Shown: positions 25,801-32,803 of the stretch, piece after piece | Numbering within the stretch: position 1 is the first letter of the stretch | Layout: the number at the start of each line of letters is the position of its first letter | From: Catenulispora acidiphila DSM 44928 | GTDB lineage: Bacteria > Actinomycetota > Actinomycetes > Streptomycetales > Catenulisporaceae | DNA length: 64,000 nucleotides | Assembly (NCBI RefSeq): GCF_000024025.1 | Contig: NC_013131.1 | Location: forward strand, 2,232,001 to 2,296,000 | Direction of reading: 5' to 3' | Position numbers and translations under genes: made by a program | The notes under the pieces: model-generated | Database searches by the model: none | Seen by the model: only the letters and a program-made list of their open reading frames with translations | Told to the model about the DNA's origin: nothing

Positions 25801-26455
25801 GTTGGTAGGTCCCGCTGGACGGAACCGCCGAGACATCCTGCTGGACCGCGCTGTGGACCTGGTTGAAGCCGGCGACGAAGCCGGATCCGGTGTGGTTGGC
25901 GTGGTCGTAGGAGGCCGACGCGCCCCAGCTGAGAAGGCCGTCCTCAGCCTCGCACGCCGTGCCGAACGCGCAGTAGGACGGGAACGACGGCGCGGCGGTC
26001 GCGCTGGAGCCCGCGACCGTGATCGAGGTGTTCGCCGCGGTGAACGGTCCGCTGCCCTCCTTGTAGCGCAAGGTGATCGAGCTGGTGGTGATGACGCGGT
26101 ACCCGCCGGAGACCGACGTCGTGTACGAGACCGCGGGGAACGACCGGTTTACAGCGTTGAAAGTCGCGGCATCTTGGAACTGGTTGTCCCCGGCGTACTC
26201 CATGCGGATCAACGTCGGGGTGAGGACTTCGAACCGCGCGCTGCCGTCCAGTACGGGGGTCGAGGCGGCGGTCGCATTCGCTTTTCCGCTGCTGGCAGCC
26301 GTTGCGGCTGTCGCCGCCGCGGGCGAGTACAGGGCTGTACCCGCCAGCGCGAGAAGGCCGACGGCGGCCGCCAGCCGCGCCGACTTTCGGCGGCGGCGTC
26401 GGGCGCCGCGGGGCGGCGGAACGGGGAGGTCTGTGCCGGGAGCGCCTGGTTTCAT
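22832..26455 (-). CDS. Secreted GH31 glycosidase with CBM35-like and two ricin-type modules
   Basis: A 1207-residue exported enzyme. An Arg-rich N-region and hydrophobic core (about 20-50) form the signal peptide. An N-terminal beta domain is interrupted at about 168-298 by a CBM35-like module (C-E-A-E-D-G, N-L-D-S-L-A-V-T). The GH31 barrel carries W-W-L-D-Y with nucleophile Asp552 and F-T-G-D-T-E-A-T-W with acid/base Asp623. Two ricin B-type (CBM13) modules fill about 950-1207. GH31 enzymes act on alpha-glucosides or alpha-xylosides; the precise substrate is not readable. The ATG at 26455 has GGAG ten bases upstream and two AACGTT operator-like boxes 29-50 bases upstream. Confidence 0.92.
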   Translation of the reverse strand: MKPGAPGTDLPVPPPRGARRRRRKSARLAAAVGLLALAGTALYSPAAATAATAASSGKANATAASTPVLDGSARFEVLTPTLIRMEYAGDNQFQDAATFNAVNRSFPAVSYTTSVSGGYRVITTSSITLRYKEGSGPFTAANTSITVAGSSATAAPSFPSYCAFGTACEAEDGLLSWGASASYDHANHTGSGFVAGFNQVHSAVQQDVSAVPSSGTYQLSVRYANATGGDGKNVTRTLSTTVNGASGPTLSLPVTGSWDTWSTVSVPVTLKAGVNTVTVVQNASDSANVNLDSLAVTASGAAYPAPGASSALLTTAYGAGPTDTLGGWSGSLDNQNPATATERPGILDRDGWYLLDDSRSALLNANGTVTDRPAHGGQPYQDGYFFGYGTNYKQGLSDLNALTGSANLLPESAYGVWYSRYYAYSASDYENTLLPTFRSTFTPLDWLVVDTDWKAPNQWDGWNWNSSLFPDPTGFMNWTKQQGLETSLNIHTAISGSDPQFAAANSTAGGLSPDVTRSGDYEFDWSNPNQLAAYFNLHKPFEQQGVREWWLDYCGGCGNSTAGDPHVAPGNFINQAYAQDGTARGLRGFSFGRIGSSSQAGDNGNYALGPWSERRNTMQFTGDTEATWAMMALEAQFAGDEAAAGITNVSNDIGSFHGNHLADDMYARWVQLGTFQPVDRLHSDHGDRLPWNYGAAADASSERFLRLREALVPYTYTLADQAHTTGVPIIRPLYLDYPSNNEAYTFKQEYLYGDNVLVAPITTPDDANGNGSVSAWIPPGTWTDYFTGTSYTGPTTVTITDPLSQMPVLIKSGGIMPTRTNYVNDANSSPLTQVTLSVAAGADGSFPLYQDAGEGNGYQSGQSTTTPISWSNASRTLTIGADSGSFTGEATQRSYTLRLSNTVAPTAVSIDGTQVPETAWAYNPNERTTTVTTAALPVGTQHTISLTGSATANPAAGEVVGDAGLCLDTRGGTTANGTAMQLYTCNHTAGQQVAYTPGGALQVLGKCLDAANAGTANGTLIQLYDCNSTGSQNWTAQSNGELINPQSGRCLTVPGGNTTPGAVQLQLQDCTDAASQIWKLPPGPLKGPGGLCADVANADPSYATSVQLWGCNQSDAQRWYTPGDSTIRVFGKCLDVTNGGTANGTHVQLFDCNGSGSQNWTTQANGSLVNPQSGRCLDDPNNTEKAGDLLEIYDCNNSAAQQFSLGG

Positions 26456-26483
26456 ACCTGCTCAGCTCCATCCGGTGGCTATG

Positions 26484-26505
26484 ACAACGTTGAAGACAAC
26501 GTTGT
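26484..26505. promoter_or_regulatory. Tandem LacI-type operator boxes before GH31
   Basis: ACAACGTTGA (26484-26493) and ACAACGTTGT (26496-26505) are two near-identical palindromes spaced 12 bases centre to centre, about one helical turn. A central CG inside AACGTT is typical of LacI-family operators in actinomycetes. Repression of the GH31 gene by a LacI or ROK protein is inferred; both kinds of regulator are encoded later in the window. Confidence 0.6.
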
Positions 26506-26634
26506 AATAGGCATTTAACAGACAGTCAGCCGATGAGCAAGGCCTGAAATCAGGAGGCTGTCTCAGCTGGCGGAAAGGGTGTGCCGGCGCGGCTGTCAAC
26601 GCCTGAGGTCGGCACGCTGTGACGTCGGCAAGGC

Positions 26635-26706
26635 ACGAATCCGAACCTGAACCCGAACCCGAACCCGAACCCGAACCCGAACCCGAATCCGAATCCGAAG
26701 CGGAAT
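26635..26706. repeat. Hexanucleotide tandem repeat (CCGAAC)n
   Basis: Ten consecutive six-base units fill 26641-26700: seven read CCGAAC or differ by one base, and the last three read CCGAAT, CCGAAT and CCGAAG. Degenerate units flank it on both sides (ACGAAT and CGGAAT). It lies five bases after the end of the aldehyde dehydrogenase gene, between it and the GH31 promoter. A repeat of this kind is unusual in this DNA; length may vary by slippage. Confidence 0.9.
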
Positions 26707-26710
26707 CCGG

Positions 26711-28264
26711 TCAGCGGATGCCCAGCTTGCGGAGGAATCGCAGACCCTTGATCGTCTTGTCGACCTGCTTGGTCCAGTCGGTGTCCGGCGGGTTCGTGAG
26801 CACCTGCTTCTTGAGCACGGCGACGTTCTGCACGTCGGTGTACTTCAGCATGCCGGCGTCGCCGTGGCGGCTGCCGACGCCGGAGGCCTTGAAGCCGCCG
26901 GAGGTGCTCTTCTTCGAGGCGTAGGAGGCGGCCAGCCCGTCGTTGACGTTGATGTTGCCGGCCTCGATGCGGCGGCCGACGGCTTCGGCGGCGCGGCGGT
27001 CGCCGCCCCAGACACTGGCGTTCAGGCCGTATTCGGTGTCGTTGGCCATCGCCACCGCCGCGTCGACCGAGGTGTACGGGTAGATCGCGGTGACCGGGCC
27101 GAAGGTCTCCGTCCTGGCCAGCACCATGTCCGGGGTGACGCCGGTCAGGACGGTCGGCTCGAAGAACGCCGGGCCCAGATCGGGGCGCGGCTTGCCGCCG
27201 GTCAGCACGGTCGCGCCCTTCGCGACGGCGTCCTCGACGTGCGCCTGCACGCGTTCCCGCTGCGGGACCGAGACCAGCGAGCCCATGTCGGGGGAGAAGT
27301 CGTAGGCTCCGGCGACCCGGATCGCTTGGACGGCTTCGACGAAGCGCCGCGTGAACTCGTCCTTGCGGCGCTCGGAGACGTAGATGCGCTCGATGTGCAT
27401 GCACGCCTGGCCGGTGTTCAGGAACGTGGCGGTCACCGTGCCGGCGATCACCTCGTCGAGGTTCGCGTCGTCCAGGACGATCAACGGGTTCTTGCCGCCG
27501 AGTTCGAGGGTGCAGCCGATCAGCTGCTGCCCGGCTTGGGCGCCGATCACCCGGCCGGTCGCGGTCGAGCCGGTGAACATGACGTAGTCGGCGTTCTCGA
27601 TCAGCGCCGCGCCGATATCAGGGCCCTCACCGCAGACGATCTGCACGAGGCCTGCGGGCATGCCTGCTTCGTAGAGCAAGCCGACGCCATAGGCGACGTT
27701 GAGCGTGGATTTGTTGTCCGGCTTCAGCACCACGCCGTTGCCGGCGATCAGCGCGGGCATCGCATCGGACAGGCTGGTCGCGAAGGGGAAGTTCCACGGC
27801 GATATCAGCCCTATGACACCTTTGGGAATCCGGACCTCGGTCGAGGTGGACATCAGCGGCACCACGCCGCCGTGCTTGCGCTCCTTGAGGATCCGCGGCG
27901 CCGCCTTGATGTAGTGGCTGGTGACCATGAGCACGTCGCAGGTCTCTTCGAAAGCCATCCGCCGCGCCTTGCCGGTCTCGACCTGCATCAGATCGGCGAC
28001 GATCAGCCCCTGCTCCAACAGCAGCGCGTGGAACCGCTTCATCACCGCGAGCCGCCGCTTGAGCGGCCAGGAGGCCCAGACCGCCTGGGCCGCTCGGGCC
28101 GCGGCATAAGCGGTCTGGACGTCGGCCGGGTCGGACTGCGGCAGGTCCACGACCTCCTCGCCGGTGTAGACCTCGGTTACCGGATAGGCGCGACCGCTGG
28201 TGGAGACCACCATGCCGGTGAGCTTCGCGAGCAGTTCAGAGGTGACCGAAGGCGGCAGACTCAT
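26711..28264 (-). CDS. gabD2: Succinate-semialdehyde dehydrogenase, GabD2-like
   Basis: A 517-residue aldehyde dehydrogenase, matching the length of mycobacterial GabD2. Motifs: I-S-P-W-N-F-P-F (cofactor site), F-T-G-S-T-A-T-G-R, L-E-L-G-G-K-N with the general-base Glu, and F-L-N-T-G-Q-A-C-M-H with the catalytic Cys, then D-F-S-P-D-M-G-S-L. These enzymes oxidise succinic semialdehyde to succinate with NADP. The ATG at 28264 is taken as start although no ribosome site precedes it; a leaderless transcript or an in-frame start at 28336 are options. A KstR-like box lies 9 bases upstream. Substrate choice within the ALDH family is uncertain. Confidence 0.8.
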   Translation of the reverse strand: MSLPPSVTSELLAKLTGMVVSTSGRAYPVTEVYTGEEVVDLPQSDPADVQTAYAAARAAQAVWASWPLKRRLAVMKRFHALLLEQGLIVADLMQVETGKARRMAFEETCDVLMVTSHYIKAAPRILKERKHGGVVPLMSTSTEVRIPKGVIGLISPWNFPFATSLSDAMPALIAGNGVVLKPDNKSTLNVAYGVGLLYEAGMPAGLVQIVCGEGPDIGAALIENADYVMFTGSTATGRVIGAQAGQQLIGCTLELGGKNPLIVLDDANLDEVIAGTVTATFLNTGQACMHIERIYVSERRKDEFTRRFVEAVQAIRVAGAYDFSPDMGSLVSVPQRERVQAHVEDAVAKGATVLTGGKPRPDLGPAFFEPTVLTGVTPDMVLARTETFGPVTAIYPYTSVDAAVAMANDTEYGLNASVWGGDRRAAEAVGRRIEAGNINVNDGLAASYASKKSTSGGFKASGVGSRHGDAGMLKYTDVQNVAVLKKQVLTNPPDTDWTKQVDKTIKGLRFLRKLGIR

Positions 28265-28272
28265 GGCGGAAC

Positions 28273-28291
28273 TGTAACTCGTTCTAGTTAC
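28273..28291. promoter_or_regulatory. KstR-like/TetR-type operator before the aldehyde dehydrogenase
   Basis: Bases 28273-28286 fit the published KstR consensus TnnAACnnGTTnnA on both strands. An overlapping palindrome pairs GTAACT (28274-28279) with AGTTAC (28286-28291). It sits 9-27 bases before the probable start codon, so a bound TetR-type protein would block transcription. The cognate regulator is not evident in the window. Confidence 0.5.
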
Positions 28292-28360
28292 GATGTCTCC
28301 AGCGATGAAGGGCTGTTCTTCTCGGCTGTTCTTCACTGACCGGACGCCCCGCGCGCTGGC

Positions 28361-28981
28361 TCAGAGCTTCGGGTGGCACGACTGGTCCGCCGCGGCCCTC
28401 TGCCACTCGATGACGGGTCCGTTGACGGTGAATCCGGGGGCGGCGGGGTCAACCACGGGCTGCGGGGGAACGGAGACGCTGATCGTCTCGGTGCCCCAGG
28501 GCCGGTCGACGCGGACGGCGATCGGGAACGGACCGGCAGGGACGGCGGCGCAGTCGGTGATCCGATAGGCGACCTGCATGATCGCGGTCTGACCCGGGTG
28601 CAGATCGAACGGCGGCGGCGTGGCACTAGTGTCCTCGGCCGCCGTCATCCCCTCGGCGTCTCCGGGCCGGACCAGGCTCAGGCCCGGACCGTCCTGGCCG
28701 ACGCCGGTCACGCGGACGGTGGTCCAGCCGGTGTTCTTCACGGGGATCTCGTGCGTGATGATCCTCGGGTGCACCAGGACCGAGCCCGCCAAGCCGGTGT
28801 CCTGGTCGAAGGCGACCTGCGCCCGGACGATGCCGGAGCGGTCGGTCGCGAAGCCTGCCGCCAGGACGGCCACGACCGCCGCGGCAACGGCCACGGCGCG
28901 CCTGCGCTGGCTGCGGTTCAGGGCTCCGGCGTGCGGGTCGAGCTGCTGCCAGACGTCGTCGCTCACCCACTGCTGCTTCAT
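28361..28981 (-). CDS. Single-pass membrane protein, unknown function
   Basis: A 206-residue protein starting at the ATG at 28981, 5 bases after AGGGGGCGG; 16 upstream codons in frame are not needed. Residues 1-28 are polar with an R-R-R stop-transfer-like cluster, a helix at about 29-44 crosses the membrane, and the rest (about 150 residues) is outside and beta-rich, with an Ig-like look (P-V-K-N-T-G-W-T-T-V-R-V, then I-M-Q-V-A-Y-R-I-T-D-C). Two Cys may form a disulfide. No family was recognised. It is divergent from the membrane protein/GntR operon across a palindrome. Confidence 0.7.
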   Translation of the reverse strand: MKQQWVSDDVWQQLDPHAGALNRSQRRRAVAVAAAVVAVLAAGFATDRSGIVRAQVAFDQDTGLAGSVLVHPRIITHEIPVKNTGWTTVRVTGVGQDGPGLSLVRPGDAEGMTAAEDTSATPPPFDLHPGQTAIMQVAYRITDCAAVPAGPFPIAVRVDRPWGTETISVSVPPQPVVDPAAPGFTVNGPVIEWQRAAADQSCHPKL

Positions 28982-29026
28982 GTCCGCCCCCTGTGACGCC
29001 GCCGGCCGAGCCTGTCTCGGCGTGGA

Positions 29027-29052
29027 CAATGTAGCAATGTCTCGCTACATTG
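29027..29052. promoter_or_regulatory. Palindromic operator in divergent promoter
   Basis: CAATGTAGC (29027-29035) and GCTACATTG (29044-29052) are exact reverse complements with an 8-base spacer. The site ends 7 bases before the ATG of the plus-strand membrane gene and lies 46 bases from the divergent gene. A GntR-family gene is the second gene of the plus-strand operon, and YtrA-type GntR proteins commonly autoregulate such sites, so this is its probable operator. Confidence 0.6.
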
Positions 29053-29058
29053 ACCAGC

Positions 29059-29883
29059 ATGTCCTCGTCCTTGTCCGTGTCCCCCTTGCTCGTGATCTTC
29101 GGCCTGAGCGTGGTCGTCCTGCTCGTGGCGACGGCGAACGCCGCGGTCGGCATCGTTCCGCGCCGCCGGGTCGAGGAGTTCGCGCGCCTGCACTCGCTGC
29201 GGGTGACGCCCGGCAACGGGAACCAGATCATCGCCTACCGGGCGACCACCCGGAGGTGGCGAGCCGCCGGGTTCACGCTCGGCGTGCTGGCTCCGGCCGC
29301 CCTCACCCGGTCCTTCTTCGTCGGCTTCGAGTGGGCGCTGGCGGGCTGGTTCGCCGGTGCGGCGGTGGCCGAACTCCGGGTCGCGCACCTGGATCGCGGT
29401 CCGCGGGCGTCGGCTTCGTTGGTGTCGCGTCAGAGCACTGATTACCTGCCGTGGGCCGGGCGCTGGGCCGTGCCGGCCTCGATGGTCTTGTGTCTTCTGA
29501 CAGCTGCGATCTGTGGTGCGCGGCACGGCGCCCACCCCGAAGGCAATCTCGGCGCCGCGGCCCTGTGCACGGTGGTCGGGCTCGGGGTCGGCGCGGTCGC
29601 GCTGGCGGCGATGCGGTACGTCCTGCGCCGTCCGCAGCCGCTGGCCGAGCCGGACCGGATGGCCGCGGACGACGCGATCCGGTCGCGGTCGCTGCACGTC
29701 TTGGCGGCGGCGGGGATGGTGCTGGTCGGCTCGTGCGTCGAAGCGCAGCTCGACGCGGCGGACATCATGCAGCACAACCACGTTACGGGTATCACAGAGG
29801 TCTTGTTCGCCATCGCTTTCCCGATCACCGGGCGGATTCTGGCCTATTGGCCGGCGACCTCGTCCGGCTCGGAAGCCGCATGA
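29059..29883 (+). CDS. Multi-pass membrane protein in operon with GntR regulator
   Basis: A 274-residue protein; the ATG at 29059 is chosen over a TTG three codons earlier, and neither has a ribosome site, so the mRNA may be leaderless. Hydrophobic segments are visible at about residues 9-30, 70-100, 130-150, 160-180, 205-225 and 235-255, giving five or six membrane spans. The N-terminal half has a soluble loop with R-R-R-V-E-E-F-A-R-L-H-S-L-R-V. No family was recognised. Its stop overlaps the GntR start by ATGA, the common membrane-protein/GntR pairing seen in YtrA-type operons. Confidence 0.7.
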   Translation: MSSSLSVSPLLVIFGLSVVVLLVATANAAVGIVPRRRVEEFARLHSLRVTPGNGNQIIAYRATTRRWRAAGFTLGVLAPAALTRSFFVGFEWALAGWFAGAAVAELRVAHLDRGPRASASLVSRQSTDYLPWAGRWAVPASMVLCLLTAAICGARHGAHPEGNLGAAALCTVVGLGVGAVALAAMRYVLRRPQPLAEPDRMAADDAIRSRSLHVLAAAGMVLVGSCVEAQLDAADIMQHNHVTGITEVLFAIAFPITGRILAYWPATSSGSEAA

Positions 29884-30278
29884 TCGTCGAGCTCGACGAC
29901 ACCAGCCCGGTCCCGCCGTACGAGCAGATCCGGGCCCAGGTGGCGGCGATGATCGGCTCCGGCGCGCTGCCCCCGGGCACCCGCCTGCCGCCGATCCGCC
30001 AGCTCGCCGGCGATCTGGGCTTGGCGGTGAACACCGTCGCCCGCGCCTACCGCGAACTGGAGGCCGGGAAGCTGGTCGCCAGCCGCGTGCGCACCGGCAC
30101 GGTCGTCGCACCGCGCACGCCGCACGCACCCGACGACCGCACCGCCGCCGACACCCGCCGCCTCCTGACCGAGGCGGTGCGCTCCTTCGCGGCCACCACG
30201 CGGCGCCTCGGCATCGCCGACCACGACGCGCTCGCCGCGATCACGGCGGAGCTGCGGGGCGAGGCGTCCGGGTCCTGA
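29880..30278 (+). CDS. GntR-family regulator, YtrA-like
   Basis: A 132-residue regulator, start fixed by the ATGA overlap. The winged helix is clear: P-P-Y-E-Q-I-R-A-Q-V-A-A-M-I near the N-terminus, L-P-P-I-R-Q-L-A-G-D-L-G-L-A-V-N-T-V-A-R-A-Y-R-E-L-E at about 40-64. The C-terminal part is short and has no effector domain, as in the YtrA subfamily, which usually represses its own operon. The palindrome at 29027-29052 is its likely site. Confidence 0.88.
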   Translation: MIVELDDTSPVPPYEQIRAQVAAMIGSGALPPGTRLPPIRQLAGDLGLAVNTVARAYRELEAGKLVASRVRTGTVVAPRTPHAPDDRTAADTRRLLTEAVRSFAATTRRLGIADHDALAAITAELRGEASGS

Positions 30279-30427
30279 CATGTGAGCGTCGGCCGGAACG
30301 AGCGGTAGGTGCCATTCCTCTATTGCGCCGGATATCAGCCGATGTCCGGAACCTTCGGATCAACGGCGATCCGTGCCGTAGTGCCACGCTCTCTTGCGCG
30401 GCCACGAGTCGCTCACTAGCTTCGCGG

Positions 30428-30441
30428 TTGCGTCGACGCAA
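30428..30441. promoter_or_regulatory. 14-bp perfect palindrome before the protease gene
   Basis: TTGCGTCGACGCAA is self-complementary over all 14 bases and lies 47 bases before the GTG start of the secreted protease gene. It may be an operator; the regulator is unknown. Confidence 0.45.
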
Positions 30442-30487
30442 GTAAGAACTCTGATTCACTCGGATCTGGCGAATCGAAGGAGCTCGC

Positions 30488-32536
30488 GTGGGAACGACGA
30501 ACACCCGCATGCGTCGCAGACTCAGGATCGTGATATCCCTGGTGGCGACCGTGCTGACCGGCGCTGCTTTCGGCATCACCCCTGCCGCCGCCGGCGCCAC
30601 CAACGCCGCCGCAGCCACCACCGCCGCCTCGCACGCGGCGCCGACCAAGCGCCTGTGCTCCGTGGCCGCGGCGCCGGGGCAGATGGCCTGCCTCGCCTTG
30701 GTGCGCACCGATGTCGCCGGTGTGCGCGCCGACGCGCTCAGTCCCGCGGCCACGCCCGCCGGGTATGGTCCCGGCGATCTGCGCTCGGCCTACAAGCTGA
30801 CCGGCAACGGCAGCGCCAGCGAGACCGTCGCGATCGTCGACGCCTACGACGATCCCAACGCCGAGAGCGACCTGGCCGCCTACCGCAGCCAGTACGGTCT
30901 GGGCGCCTGCACCACGGCGAACGGCTGCTTCCGCAAGGTCAACCAGAGCGGCGGTACCAGCTATCCGGCGCCGAACGCCGGGTGGGCCGGGGAGATCTCG
31001 CTGGACCTGGACATGGTCTCCGCCATCGCGCCCGGCGCGCACATCCTGCTGGTCGAGGCGAACACCGCGAGCATCGGCGACCTCGGCACGTCGGTGAACG
31101 AGGCCGTCGCGCTCGGGGCGAAGTTCGTGTCCAACAGCTACGGCGGCGGTGAGTCCGCCGGCGACACGTCTTACGACGCCGCCTACTTCCACCACCCCGG
31201 CGTCGCGATCACCGTGTCCTCCGGTGACGGTTCCTACGGCGTGGAGTACCCGGCCGCCTCGCAGTACGTCACGGCGGTCGGCGGCACATCGCTGACCACC
31301 TCGTCCAACGCGCGCGGCTGGAGCGAGACCGCTTGGTCCGGAGCCGGCTCCGGCTGCTCCGTCTACGACCCGAAGCCCGCGTGGCAGACCGATACCGGCT
31401 GCCCGCGCCGCACCGTCGCCGACGTCTCCGCCGTCGCCGACCCGGCCACCGGCGTCGCCGCCTACGACACCTACGGCCAGTCCGGCTGGCTCGTCTTCGG
31501 CGGGACCTCGGTCTCCTCGCCGATCATCGCCTCGGTCTACGCGCTCGCGGGCGTCCCGGGTACCGCGGACCTCCCCGCCAAGTACCCGTATCAGCACACG
31601 TATGCGCTGTTCGACGTCACCAGCGGCTCCAACGGCAGCTGCTCGCCGGCGTACCTGTGCACCGCCGGACCCGGCTACGACGGACCGACCGGCTTCGGCA
31701 CGCCCAACAGCTTCGCGGCGTTCGCGCCGACCTCCACCGCCTCGGTCGTGGCGCTGCACGCGCACGCCAACGGCGACTACGTCACCGCCGACGCCGCCGG
31801 CGCCGCTCCGCTGATCGCCAACCAGACCGCGGTCGGTCCGGCGCAGCAGTTCGACCTCATCAGCAATCCGGACGGCAGCGTGAGCCTGCGCGCCCACGCC
31901 AACGCCGAGGTCGTCACCGCCGACAACGGGGGCGCTTCACCGCTGATCAACAACCGCACCGCGATCGGGCCCTGGGAGGAATTCGATCTCGTCCACAACG
32001 CCGACGGCAGCGTCAGCTTCCGGTCGCACGCCAACGGCGACATCGTCAGCGCTGACAACGGCGGCGCCTCACCGTTGATCGCCAACCGGACCGCGATCGG
32101 TCCCTGGGAGTCCTTCGACCTGGTCGCTCCGTCCAGCCTGCCAGTCGTCAGCCTGCGCGCCCACGCCAACAGCGACTTCGTGACCGCCGACAACGCCGGT
32201 GCTTCACCGCTGATCGCCAACCGCACGGCGATCGGTCCATGGGAGTCCTTCGACCTCTCCAACAACGCCGACGGCAGCATCAGCTTCCGCGCGCACGCGA
32301 ACAACGACTTCGTCACCGCCGACAACGGCGGCGCGTCGCCGCTGATCGCCAACCGCACCGCCATCGGCCAGTGGGAGTCGTTCGACGCCGTCTACAACGC
32401 CGACGGCAGCGTGAGCCTACGCGCGCACGCCAACGGCGAGATCGTCACGGCGGACAACGGCGGCGCCGCACCGCTGATCGCGAACCGCTTCACGATCGGC
32501 CAGTGGGAGTCCTTCGACCTGATCTACGACAGCTGA
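30488..32536 (+). CDS. Secreted sedolisin-like (S53) protease with beta-trefoil repeats
   Basis: A 682-residue exported protein. The GTG at 30488 follows AAGGAG by six bases. A signal peptide covers about 1-37. The catalytic domain (about 95-420) has sedolisin features: Glu169 and Asp173 in G-E-I-S-L-D, S-S-G-D-G-S at 244-249 with the oxyanion Asp247, and G-G-T-S-V-S-S-P with Ser341; a C-terminal Asp/Gly calcium-site stretch follows. The usual long S53 prodomain seems short. Residues about 425-682 are six repeats of about 44 residues (A-H-A-N-x-D-x-V-T-A-D-N-G-G-A start), as in fascin-like beta-trefoils, a probable carbohydrate-binding part. The protease likely acts in acid surroundings, by family. 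Confidence 0.85.
   Translation: MGTTNTRMRRRLRIVISLVATVLTGAAFGITPAAAGATNAAAATTAASHAAPTKRLCSVAAAPGQMACLALVRTDVAGVRADALSPAATPAGYGPGDLRSAYKLTGNGSASETVAIVDAYDDPNAESDLAAYRSQYGLGACTTANGCFRKVNQSGGTSYPAPNAGWAGEISLDLDMVSAIAPGAHILLVEANTASIGDLGTSVNEAVALGAKFVSNSYGGGESAGDTSYDAAYFHHPGVAITVSSGDGSYGVEYPAASQYVTAVGGTSLTTSSNARGWSETAWSGAGSGCSVYDPKPAWQTDTGCPRRTVADVSAVADPATGVAAYDTYGQSGWLVFGGTSVSSPIIASVYALAGVPGTADLPAKYPYQHTYALFDVTSGSNGSCSPAYLCTAGPGYDGPTGFGTPNSFAAFAPTSTASVVALHAHANGDYVTADAAGAAPLIANQTAVGPAQQFDLISNPDGSVSLRAHANAEVVTADNGGASPLINNRTAIGPWEEFDLVHNADGSVSFRSHANGDIVSADNGGASPLIANRTAIGPWESFDLVAPSSLPVVSLRAHANSDFVTADNAGASPLIANRTAIGPWESFDLSNNADGSISFRAHANNDFVTADNGGASPLIANRTAIGQWESFDAVYNADGSVSLRAHANGEIVTADNGGAAPLIANRFTIGQWESFDLIYDS
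31750..32530 (+). repeat. Six in-frame coding repeats (beta-trefoil modules)
   Basis: Six units of about 132 bases encode the repeated elements H-A-N-x-x-x-V-T-A-D and P-L-I-A-N-R-T-A-I-G-x-W-E-S-F-D. The units two to six are closely similar at the protein level, which implies recent duplication or gene conversion within the protease gene. Confidence 0.8.
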
Positions 32537-32638
32537 CGGTCCTCTAGCCTGGGAACAGCGGCGCTGCGGGATCTGACGGTCCCGCGGCCCGCTGGCGTGT
32601 TCCCTGCCGCGTCCGTGGAGGCTGGCCGAAAGGCCATC

Positions 32639-32803
32639 GTGCCGAAGGACATCGACGCTCTGGTGGCGCTGAATCGCGATCCCGGTCTCCTGCTTGACGA
32701 TCGGCACGTCGTCCAGTGCCTGCCGACGGATGACAGCTTGGATCTGCTCGCGGACATCCCGAACGGCTACTTCACCGACGATTGGTCCCCGTTCGATGGA
32801 TGA
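32639..32803 (+). CDS. Short hypothetical protein, possibly a gene remnant
   Basis: A 54-codon frame from a GTG at 32639 with AAAGG upstream. The translation looks like real protein (D-I-D-A-L-V-A-L-N-R-D-P-G-L-L-L-D-D, then I-P-N-G-Y-F-T-D-D-W-S-P-F-D-G) but stops abruptly. A second frame shifted by one base begins at 32796 (M-D-E-L-V-T-V-L) and ends at 32879. The two may be pieces of one gene broken by a frameshift. I do not recognise a family. Confidence 0.35.
   Translation: MPKDIDALVALNRDPGLLLDDRHVVQCLPTDDSLDLLADIPNGYFTDDWSPFDG

Noticed and set aside
23318-26518. Plus-strand open frame of over 1000 codons
   Set aside because: It is the exact antisense of the GH31 gene, very rich in Gly, Val, Arg and Ala, with no motif or ribosome site; long antisense frames are expected at this GC content.
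26635-26706. CRISPR-like array
   Set aside because: Units are six bases long with no spacers and no cas genes nearby; it is a simple tandem repeat.
26619-26924. Frame encoding a run of Glu-Pro repeats
   Set aside because: It is only the translation of the hexanucleotide array and the antisense of the dehydrogenase gene end.
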